A stretch of 10,760 bases of DNA from Thermoplasmatota archaeon (GTDB taxonomy: Archaea > Thermoplasmatota > Penumbrarchaeia > Penumbrarchaeales > Penumbrarchaeaceae): positions 1 through 10,760 of the forward strand of contig JAUVCY010000029.1 of assembly GCA_030595585.1 (NCBI GenBank), given 5' to 3'. The position numbers and the translations under genes were made by a program. Position 1 is the first letter of the stretch. Every line of letters begins with the position of its first letter. Positions 1 to 8,400 of the stretch are shown piece after piece. The notes beneath the pieces are model-generated. The model worked only from the letters and a program-made list of their open reading frames with translations, ran no database searches and was not told the origin of the DNA.

Positions 1-2
1 CG

Positions 3-1736
3 ATGAACGGCTATGACCTCGTCATCAACGAGACCGGGGAGTTCAGCATCGAGCTCTATCCAAGCAATTACACGCTCCGTTTCTTCAACGATACGCTATC
101 GGATACTTTGGCCCTTGATCTTGGATACGATGGAGCAGAGGGCCTCATCCTGCAGCTGATTCCCTATTCCACGATCGCTGGACAGGTAGTTGACTGGGAG
201 GGCGTCCCGATCGAAGGCATCAACGTCACCCTGGAGAACGAGGAGAACACGGAGGTGATCTCCTGGGCCTTTACGGACGCCGGGGGAAACTTCTCCTTTG
301 AGGTGGTAGCGGGGACCTATGATATCGTGATCGGGATATCCGAATTGTACAGTGATTACAGGGTCAACGATATTGTCGTGAACGGTTGGAATGATTGGTG
401 GGACAGGCAATATCTCGCCAACCGGACGATCGCAACATTGGCGGGAACGGTGCTGGGTTCCGGCGGCTTCTATGCTGAAGGTATTCCCGACGTGACCGTT
501 ACGCTCATTGATGGTGAAGTTGAAGTGAGGTCCGTCGTAACCGACAGCGTAGGCATTTTTGATTTCGGTTATGTCGACTATGGTACATACGATCTGAACC
601 TCACACCGCCCGAGGACCTGCAGCCTGTTGAAGGATTGCGGTCCGGGTACGAGGGAAAGAAGGTTGAGGGCCTGGTCATATCGGGGACCGCCGTAATGGT
701 AGATCCGGTTCTGGATTACGTGGTCATTATTCCACCGGGTTATGTGAACGTGACACACGGGACCCCCAACGGGACGGATGAGTATCTGGACACGCCGATT
801 GTGATAGTATTCTCCGAGACCATGGATCCTGGTTCGGTGGAGGGGGCGATCACCATCACCCCTGCAGTGACCGGATTGGAGTTCAATTGGAGCGTATGGG
901 GTGAGATGGTCACAATTTACCACGACGATCTCCAGCCCAACACCACCTATACTGTTGAGGTGGGCCTAGGGGCGGTCTCCATTGATGGCTGGCCTCTCTG
1001 GGATGACGAGGCGTTCTCCTGGACCTTCACAACAGGAGATGAGGTCGACCCCTGGTCCGTGGCATCCGCCGATGTCGTCCTTGATGGGATGAACCTCACT
1101 GTCACCGTGGGGGCGCCAACCAACCTGACCATCTACATCATGATCATGAACGCTGGATACCACCAGCTCGCCGAGGAGCCAGTGGGTATCTACACGCTCA
1201 TGCTGGATGGTTCCGTGCTGGAGCACAACAGGACATACGCCTACTTCTTCACCGATTCCTCCCTGGGCGATGACAGGGCTCCCGCGTTCGCGGGGGAGTT
1301 CACGACTCCTCTCGCCCCTGTCGTACCTGTAGTGTGGGAGATCACCGATGTGGAGGTAAACGTCAAATCCACCGGGGACTGGATGGTGGAGGTCACGGGA
1401 ACTCCCGGATTGACCATTTTCATAGTTATTGATGGTGTGGGGTCGTTTGAGCTCCTGGAGACAAGCCCCGGCCTGTATCAGGTCAACGTGCACTACGATA
1501 ACTTCGAGAAAGGGGAGACCTACGACTATCACCTCTCCGATGAGGCAGACGGCGCCGATCTCTCACCCGCTTTCGTGGGGTCAATAACGGACCCGAGATC
1601 GGAAAGCGAGGAAGATAAGAGCTACACGTGCCTGCTCTGCTCACTGATCCTGATCGTGTTGGTCCTTTTCCTCGTGTTCGTGGTCCTTCTGATCAAGCGC
1701 AGGAGATCGGACAAGTTCATAGACGACGAGGAGTAG
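3..1736 (+). CDS. Surface-anchored protein with carboxypeptidase-regulatory-like, SbsA Ig-like and duplicated C-terminal modules (5' partial)
   Basis: This is the C-terminal 577 residues of an extracellular membrane-anchored protein. The frame opens at the window edge with no signal peptide, promoter or ribosome site, and it begins inside a repeat ending GEFSIELYPSNYTL, so the real start lies upstream and the first ATG is incidental. Domains in order: the tail of one carboxypeptidase-regulatory-like beta repeat (residues 1-27); two complete ones (about 57-112 and 145-201) with the family pattern of G-x-V, a designed-looking VPIEGINV or IPDVTV strand, then D-x-x-G-x-F and G-x-Y; an SbsA-type bacterial Ig-like domain (about 240-346, with IVIVFSETMDP and YTVEV...WTFTTGD); then two copies of an unrecognised beta module (about 354-436 and 447-531). 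A hydrophobic helix at 543-564 is followed by KRRR and an acidic end, giving an outside N-terminus and inside C-terminus. Many N-x-S/T sequons suit an archaeal glycosylated envelope protein. No catalytic motif is visible; a structural or adhesive role is inferred. Confidence 0.85.
   Translation: MNGYDLVINETGEFSIELYPSNYTLRFFNDTLSDTLALDLGYDGAEGLILQLIPYSTIAGQVVDWEGVPIEGINVTLENEENTEVISWAFTDAGGNFSFEVVAGTYDIVIGISELYSDYRVNDIVVNGWNDWWDRQYLANRTIATLAGTVLGSGGFYAEGIPDVTVTLIDGEVEVRSVVTDSVGIFDFGYVDYGTYDLNLTPPEDLQPVEGLRSGYEGKKVEGLVISGTAVMVDPVLDYVVIIPPGYVNVTHGTPNGTDEYLDTPIVIVFSETMDPGSVEGAITITPAVTGLEFNWSVWGEMVTIYHDDLQPNTTYTVEVGLGAVSIDGWPLWDDEAFSWTFTTGDEVDPWSVASADVVLDGMNLTVTVGAPTNLTIYIMIMNAGYHQLAEEPVGIYTLMLDGSVLEHNRTYAYFFTDSSLGDDRAPAFAGEFTTPLAPVVPVVWEITDVEVNVKSTGDWMVEVTGTPGLTIFIVIDGVGSFELLETSPGLYQVNVHYDNFEKGETYDYHLSDEADGADLSPAFVGSITDPRSESEEDKSYTCLLCSLILIVLVLFLVFVVLLIKRRRSDKFIDDEE
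1062..1595 (+). repeat. Two-copy module of unknown family inside the first surface protein
   Basis: Residues about 354-436 and 447-531 of the upstream protein align along their length, offset by about 93 residues. Shared landmarks in order are a V-x-V strand with L/M-x-V-x-V-x (NLTVTVGAPTNLTIYI against WMVEVTGTPGLTIFI), then a conserved P-V/G-G-I/L-Y, then R/E-x-Y-x-Y or ETYDYH-L-S, then D-D or AD followed by APAF or SPAF and a closing G-x-F/I-T strand. The similarity is at protein level and is too diverged at DNA level to be a recent duplication. I do not recognise the module; its size and beta pattern suggest an Ig-like sandwich. It sits between the SbsA-like domain and the membrane helix, so it may act as a stalk. 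Confidence 0.6.
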
Positions 1737-1819
1737 AGTTCATCTCCGGCCTGGTGGTTTCCGCCGATGGTACACGCCATTCAGAGATACCCTGGGTAGA
1801 CGGCCCTTTCCGGACCGAA

Positions 1820-1839
1820 AAGTAAATTCCATTTTACTT
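1820..1839. repeat. Perfect 7-bp inverted repeat upstream of the DUF4282 gene
   Basis: AAGTAAA (1820-1826) and TTTACTT (1833-1839) are exact reverse complements separated by six bases. The repeat is the only ordered structure in the 134-bp gap between the first two genes and ends 31 bp before the DUF4282 start. It could be an operator overlapping a weak AT-rich promoter element (CGAAAAGTAAAT resembles a BRE plus TATA arrangement at a suitable distance), or a weak transcript-end hairpin for the upstream gene. Seven AT-rich pairs can arise by chance, so neither role is secure. Confidence 0.3.
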
Positions 1840-1870
1840 CCATACTCGTGGACAGTGGGGGCAGGAACAG

Positions 1871-2254
1871 ATGGCAAAGAAGCGGACTATAGGTAACTAT
1901 CTTGGTTTCAGATGGCTGATCACTCCGACGATAATCAAGATCCTTCATGTACTGGGATTGATCATTCTGAACCTGGGAATGCTCGGATCTTTCATAGTGG
2001 GCCTCATAGTGCTTATCGCAGGCAGCACGCAGGTAGACCTGGAAGGGTCGATCAAGATACTGGCAATTGTCGGTTTTATCATAGTCAGTTTCATAACCTT
2101 CTTCCTGGTCAACATCCTCTGGAGGATGGCCTGTGAGAACATCATACTGTTCTTCTCCATCCACGAGATGGTATCCGGTATCGAGAGGACCACGGGGGAT
2201 ATCGAGGGAAAGATGGTTGAGCCTGATGAGGGGACGGAAGAGGATGATGATTAG
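1871..2254 (+). CDS. DUF4282 family small membrane protein
   Basis: A 127-residue protein with the hallmarks of the DUF4282 family: an N-terminal FRWLITPTIIKIL motif (residues 13-25), a long hydrophobic stretch (about 21-51), a short polar link (52-61), a second helix (about 62-83), and directly after it LWRMACENIILFFSIHE (83-99), which matches the family's R-x-x-x-E plus F-x-I-x-E ending. The function of the family is not known. The C-terminus is strongly acidic (EPDEGTEEDDD) and probably cytoplasmic, like the tails of the two neighbouring surface proteins. The start is the ATG at 1871; upstream there is only a weak purine stretch (GGGGGCAGGAACAG), with no strong Shine-Dalgarno. It stands 134 bp after the upstream stop and 170 bp before the next start, so it may be transcribed alone. 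Length is normal for the family and nothing appears broken. Confidence 0.85.
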   Translation: MAKKRTIGNYLGFRWLITPTIIKILHVLGLIILNLGMLGSFIVGLIVLIAGSTQVDLEGSIKILAIVGFIIVSFITFFLVNILWRMACENIILFFSIHEMVSGIERTTGDIEGKMVEPDEGTEEDDD

Positions 2255-2360
2255 AATGGCCATTTTATGATTTGGCTGATTCTGAACCTGCTTAAGGTCG
2301 GCTCTGAAAAGATATGGTCGCATTTTATCAATGTTATTATCACTTCAGCAAATCTGCACA

Positions 2361-2372
2361 ATCTATTTATCC
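2361..2372 (+). promoter_or_regulatory. TATA-like promoter element of the giant gene
   Basis: ATCTATTTATCC is the best archaeal TATA-like match in the gap. With an initiation site about 24-27 bp downstream of its centre, transcription would begin near 2392-2396 and give a leader of about 30 bases that includes the strong Shine-Dalgarno at 2413-2420. The element is a partial match to the consensus, so the call rests on position as much as sequence. Confidence 0.4.
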
Positions 2373-2412
2373 ATAGTATCTACATTGAACGAAGTACACA
2401 TTTTGTGGGGAA

Positions 2413-2420
2413 GAGGTGAT
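2413..2420 (+). promoter_or_regulatory. Strong Shine-Dalgarno GAGGTGAT that sets the start of the giant gene
   Basis: GAGGTGAT matches eight bases of the archaeal 16S rRNA 3' tail complement and ends four bases before the ATG at 2425. An in-frame GTG at 2416 lies inside this site, so starting there would put the initiation codon within its own ribosome-binding sequence. This favours the ATG at 2425. Confidence 0.8.
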
Positions 2421-2424
2421 TATA

Positions 2425-5400
2425 ATGGAAAATGGTGGAACACATCCATATCTGGTCCTGTCTCTGATAGCCATCCTCTTTGCATCTTCAATGCTCCCTG
2501 TCTTTGCACAGGGATCGGAGGCATGTGTTGATTCGGTAGAACCGATCATCTCTGTGGAAAGCTCATATGATGGATCGATGGCCCCCGGGTCCGGCCCATC
2601 GGAAACGGTGAATTATTCCAGAGGCTGGTGGGGAACTGAGAATTACATAGAATATCTCCCCTCCACGAAAATCCCATCACTTGCCCTGGATTCGGATGAC
2701 AATCCCCTCTTCTGTTATGAGGATGATATCTACGGTCTGGTCCTTAAAGGCTGGAATGGTACCGCATGGGTGAATACCCGATTATCATATACTGCATACA
2801 GGACGGCCATGAAGATCGATGAGAATGACAATGTCCACATAGCATATGTGAGCAAATATTATACTGACAATGGCAGGGGCCCTGTATACTACAGGTTCTG
2901 GAACGGTACGACATGGTCGAGTTCCACCGTACACTACGGTTATCCCATGGTGGAGTTATCCCTTGATGTCGATTCCAAGGGGATTCCTCATGTGAGCTAT
3001 AGGAGCTACTACTCGCCGGATCTATATTATTCATACTGGAACGGCACCGGCTGGCAGGAGTCCGTTGTGGATTCCTATGGTGACGTCGGCCATTTCAACC
3101 AGATAAGGTTGGATTCCAACGACCATCCACATATCGTTTACATGAACAAGACGTCCCGACCGTTCAAATTGAAGATGGCCTCTTGGAACGGCACCAGCTG
3201 GTCAATATCGGATATCTTTACATCGAACGGTGTGGAATATCCGGTACATTCATTCGAGCTGGACTCCAACGATGTCCCCCATGTAGCTTTCAGGGGGAAC
3301 GGGTACAGATCGATCAAATACCTCACGAGGAACTCCTCCGGCTGGTTCGAGTTCACGCTGGACGGGGGTGGAGGTTCATACTCCAATCCCTCATTGAAGG
3401 TGAATAAGGAAGGGGACAGGCTCATCAGCTACATAAATCGGTCCGGCCGGATCGGCCGTTTCATTGTTCTGACCGGGGGTCCCGGAGATCTGTCCATCAA
3501 AACCAACAGGACCTCAATTCAGAATAATTACGATTTGAATGTGGATATGCAGTTGGACTCCCATGGAATACCAATGATGATCCATCACACATCCTACATC
3601 TCCTTTTCCAGATTGAACATGGAGTTCCTGTCCATCTCGAACCCGGAGAAGAAAGAGGTGTGGAAACAGGGAAATACGGTCGGTATAAACTGGACCTCCA
3701 GCGGCTTCAGGCAGGATGAAAGTGTGCGGATCGACCTGTTCCTCCATGAGGACCTGCCGGGGGCCAAGCTAGAGAAGATTTCGGAGATCGTCGGGGGGGT
3801 CCTTGCATCCGACGGCCATTATAACTGGACCATACCATTCTCCATCCCCTATCATTTCAGATACAAGGTCCGGATCCAGTCAGAGCTGTCACACATTGCC
3901 GAATGGTATTCGGATTTCTTCACCATCCTCCCCAACAAGAACTGGGGAAGTGCGATCGTTCACAAGGACTATTACAGGGATATTGGGTTCGTTTCCTCAA
4001 TAGCCATCGCCTCCAATGGTACACCTCATATCGCCTATGGATATTATAGGGACCTGTATCATATGTACTTTAACGGTACTGACTGGAACAGATCTCAGGT
4101 GGATTCTGGAGGGGATTTCAGCGGCTCTATAGAGCTGGTCCTTGATGAGAACGATAGACCACATATCGTATATCAAAACCGAACGGAAAATGATCTGAAA
4201 TACGCTCACTGGAACGGCACCTCGTGGAACATATCAACGATCGACTCCTCGGGGGATTTGTGGGGCCCCTATCGTATAGTATACAATAACACCGGGGCTC
4301 TTCACGTCTGCTACCTTCGTAGAAACTCCTATCTTAATTCCACCATTGTAATGTCGGTATGGAATGGGAGACAATTCGCAGTACAGGATATCATCACCAT
4401 CACTGAAAGTTGGTCATACATCGGTTATGATGTGGATGAGAACGACCAGATACACCTATCATACATGATCCACGAGGATTATTCTGAAAACCAGATATAT
4501 TATGGTAGATACAACGGGTCCGTCTGGAACTTCTCCTCTGTTTGGGGATTAACTGGAGAGAGGAACAGGCCGAAACTTGTGGTCAATTCAACTGGTGTTC
4601 CCTATATTTTGATGTTCATGAAAACACCTCACACATCCACACCGGGCACTTTCAAGCTCCTCCATTGGAATGGCTCCTCGTGGGTGGACGAGAATATGCC
4701 TGTTATCGATAGTTCACAGAATATCAACGCCATGATATGCGACGGTCAGGACCGGATACACGTTTCCTACTATTACACGGAGGATAGCTGGCCGTACGAT
4801 AAGAAGATAGGCTATAATCTGTGGAATGGTTCCGGTTGGCGATCCTTCGGCTTCGATAAATATTGGTATGGCGATTCGATGGCCCTCGATTCGAATGATC
4901 TGCCTCATGTGAGCTATTACGAGGAGGATGACGATGGTAGGGGGTACCTGAACTACGCTCTTCTCACAGGATTCCCGACCAACTCCTCCGCTCCATTGGC
5001 CCTCTCTGCTGAAAGACAAGGCCCAGATGTGGTACTAAGCTGGGACCCGCCAGCCAACAACGGAGGTTACCAGATCGACACTTATATGATATTCAGGGGG
5101 AACTCCACGGGAAATATCACCTGGATAGCAAATGTGACCGGCTCAACACATAGATATCTGGATGACGATTTCGAGAACAGACAGACCAACCATTATTATC
5201 TTAAAGCTGTAAACCAGCAGGGCACCTCGAACAGGTCGGATATCATCTCCTATTCAGCTGCGATCCAGGTCATTCTCATAGACGATGACGGGGGAAACGG
5301 CTATGAGGCGGACTTCGGGTCCTCCCTCGAGGCCTCCGGGATCGAGTATTATCCCTGGGATATAAACGAACGCGGCCCCCCCGATCTCGAGGTCCTGTCA

Positions 5401-8400
5401 ACATATGATGTGGCAATATGGACGCTGGCCAACCAGGCTGCAAATACGTTGTCCACATCCGACCAGACGCTTCTTATGGATTATCTGGATGGAGGAGGCA
5501 GGTTGTATATGTCCGGAATGGACCTCCTCTACGACCTGAACGGTGGTGTCACGGGGACGGTGACCAACACATTCGTGAACGACTACCTGGGGGTCGCATC
5601 CTATACGGAGGATACATACACATCCGTGATAGGGATCAACGGCGATGTCATCAGCGAACCCTTCGGCAGCACCGGCCTCTCCTACCCATTCACAAATCTG
5701 GGAGATGAGCTGGGGGTGACCTCCGATGGGATTCAAATATTCAAGGACCCCTCAGATTTTAATATCGTTGCCGTGAGGGTGGATAACAACACGTTCAGGA
5801 CCGTGTTCACAGGTTTCCCATTCGAGGCTCTATGGAGGTCAAACAGCTCATCGGGTGACCTTTTCCTGAAGAGGACGATCGAGTGGATGTTGGGGGATCC
5901 GGGAACTCCCTCTCCTCCTGTCAATATCTCCTCTCGAAGCACCACGTCATTTGTTGACCTCACATGGGAACCTCCCATAGATTCCGGGACACAACCTTTG
6001 ATAGGATACAGCTTATACAGAAGGATCTCTACGGGCACGGATTTCACACATCTTGCAAATACCACGGCCACTTCGTACAATGATACGACCGTTGCGTCGA
6101 ACGGCGTTTACTACTACTATGTGATCGCCTACAATTCCGTGGGAGGATCACTGGCAAGCCGTATCGTCAGGTCGGATGAGGAGAGGCCCAGGTTTGGCAC
6201 CGACTCAACGCCAAATGGTGCCACCACCGGGGAAACTCACCAGTTCTCGATACAGGTAACCGACAACACCATCCTTGATGGGGTTTATGTGGAATACTGG
6301 TTCGGCACCGGGGAGCACCTGAACGGCTCCCTATCCGGTTCAGGCACCTACACCTTGACAATCAGCGTCCCGACGGATTCAACGGATGCACTGCATTATC
6401 TCTTCAGGGCGGTCGATCATGCAGGAACGTGGGAAAACTCCTCAATAATTGACGTTACGGTGTCAGATAACGATGCTCCGACGTTTGGTACGGACACCAC
6501 TCCCGCCGGATGTACAACCGGTGAACCTTTTACTTTTGGTGTATCCGCATCTGATAATATCGAGCTTTCAAAGGTAGAAGTGGAATATTGGTATGGGGCG
6601 GGCGGCCATACGATTACGTCGATGAAAGGACCAGGTCCATTTTCACTTGCCATCACGGTTCCCACGGACTCGACCCAAACCCTGCATTACTTCTTCAACG
6701 CCTCGGATGAAGCCGGCAACCATATCAAGACGGCGCAGAAGGATGTGGTGGTGTCGGACAACGATCTTCCATCTTTCATATCGGATGATACATCCACATC
6801 GGGGACAACTGGAGATGCCCTCCTTTTCAATGTGTCCATCGTTGATAATGTGGGCGTCGGATCGATATGGGTAGAATACCGGTACGGCACCGGGACAGCA
6901 TCAAATATCTCGATGTCGGGGACAGGCCCCTATAAACTTGAGGTCACCATCCCCTCCGGGTCTCTGGATTCACTGTTTTACCTGTTTCATGCCTCGGACC
7001 TATCCGAGAACTGGATAGAGACCTCAACCAGAGAGGTCACCATCCTCGATAACGATAGACCTTGGTTCGGTGCAGATGTAACGCCCACCCTCGGAACCAC
7101 CGGTGACGAAGTGGTTCTCAGTATAGAGGTGACCGATAATATCGAACTGGGAAACGTTCATGCGGAATACTGGTTCGGATCGGGGGCTCGCCACAATGAG
7201 ACGATGTCAGGTTCCGGAACCTACACTATTGATGTCGGGGCCCTATATTATTCAACAGACGCACTATCCTACATCTTCCACGCCGTGGACTCCTCGGGGA
7301 ACTGGAATGAAACGGAAAGGAAAAATGTGACCATCCATGATAACGACCTGCCAATGATCATTCTGGACAGCACTCCAACGTCATCTGCAACGGGGGACCA
7401 GCTTATCTTCAATGCGCAGGTTACTGATAATATCGCGGTTATGAATGTATCCGTGAAGTACTGGTATGCCGGAATGCTTCCCGTGCAGACCAATATGACC
7501 GGGTCGGGGACATACCTTCTCCCGATAGTGATACCCTGGGATTCTCTGCTGGATCTAAACTATCGGTTCTATATGTGGGATTCTTCGGGCAATGTCAACG
7601 TGACCGGTATCAAGGTGATACCGATATACGATAACGATAAGCCCATCTTCGGACCGGACCAATCCGATCAGATCGCCACGTCAGGGGACCTGTTCCGGTT
7701 TGATATCACCGCCGTCGAGAACATCGGAATGGACTCCATCTGGCTGGAATACTGGTTCAATATGGAACCACATAATGAACTGGATCTTTCGGGAAACGGA
7801 CGATATTCCGCAGATGTTACAATGCCCGATTCGACCTTTGGGAACATGAGCTACCTTTTCCATGCCCGAGACACGTCGGAGAACTATGCCATAACCGTAA
7901 AGGTCGTGGTGGATCTGGTCGATAACGATAGGCCTCTCTTGTGGGATGAAACCCATCCCGAGGGTAATGTGGGCTCCTCACACACATTTTTGGTTCATCT
8001 CTGGGATAACGATCCGAACAAGGGGGATGCATATGTGGAATACTGGTTCGGGGAGGGGTCACATGAAAATGCGACCATGGATGAGATAACGGGAAGGGCA
8101 CCTCACGCTGGGGTATGGGCCTATACTGTGGCTTTGCCATCCGATTCCATCGATCCCCTGCACTATTTTTTCTCCGCAGTGGATGATCACGGCAACTGGA
8201 ACAGGACCCTACGATCCATGGTCACTGTTTTGGATAATATCCCACCGGAATTGATCTCGGACCTATCGGATGAAACGGCCACAACCGGAGATGAACTGAC
8301 CTTCACCATTGAGGTACGGGACAATATTGAGGTCTCGGGCGTGTGGGTGGAGTGTTGGTGGGGGGTTGATTCATCCAAGAACGTCTCATTGGAATTGGCG

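Larger units (their letters stand above)
2255..2424. other. Intergenic region between DUF4282 gene and giant gene
   Basis: This 170-bp gap is clearly more AT-rich than the flanking genes. It begins with weak T-tracts (GGCCATTTTATGATTT, 2258-2273) that might end the DUF4282 transcript. A near-copy of the first part, GCATTTTAT, recurs at about 2319-2328. The promoter and ribosome site of the giant gene occupy its last 60 bases. I see no small ORF with a ribosome site and no tRNA or hairpin RNA. Confidence 0.4.

Noticed and set aside
96..923. 275-codon open frame on the minus strand
   Set aside because: It lies wholly antisense to the coherent surface-protein frame, its translation is rich in His, Arg and Pro with no domain logic, and no ribosome site is seen. 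It reflects the codon bias of the real gene.
966..1532. 188-codon open frame on the minus strand
   Set aside because: Antisense to the SbsA-like and duplicated modules; low-complexity, His/Gly-rich translation without recognisable domains.
1628..1825. 65-codon plus-strand frame overlapping the end of the first gene
   Set aside because: Out of frame with the membrane anchor of the first gene, no ribosome site, and unlikely composition.
1781..2323. 180-codon minus-strand frame spanning the DUF4282 gene
   Set aside because: The plus-strand DUF4282 family match is clear; the antisense product has no membrane or domain pattern.
2331..2531. 66-codon plus-strand frame over the giant gene's promoter
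   Set aside because: It covers the promoter and ribosome site and runs out of frame through the signal peptide; no start signal of its own.
5266..5898. Active glutamine amidotransferase or protease
   Set aside because: The domain resembles the fold but has no cysteine in the segment, so a standard catalytic triad cannot be assigned.
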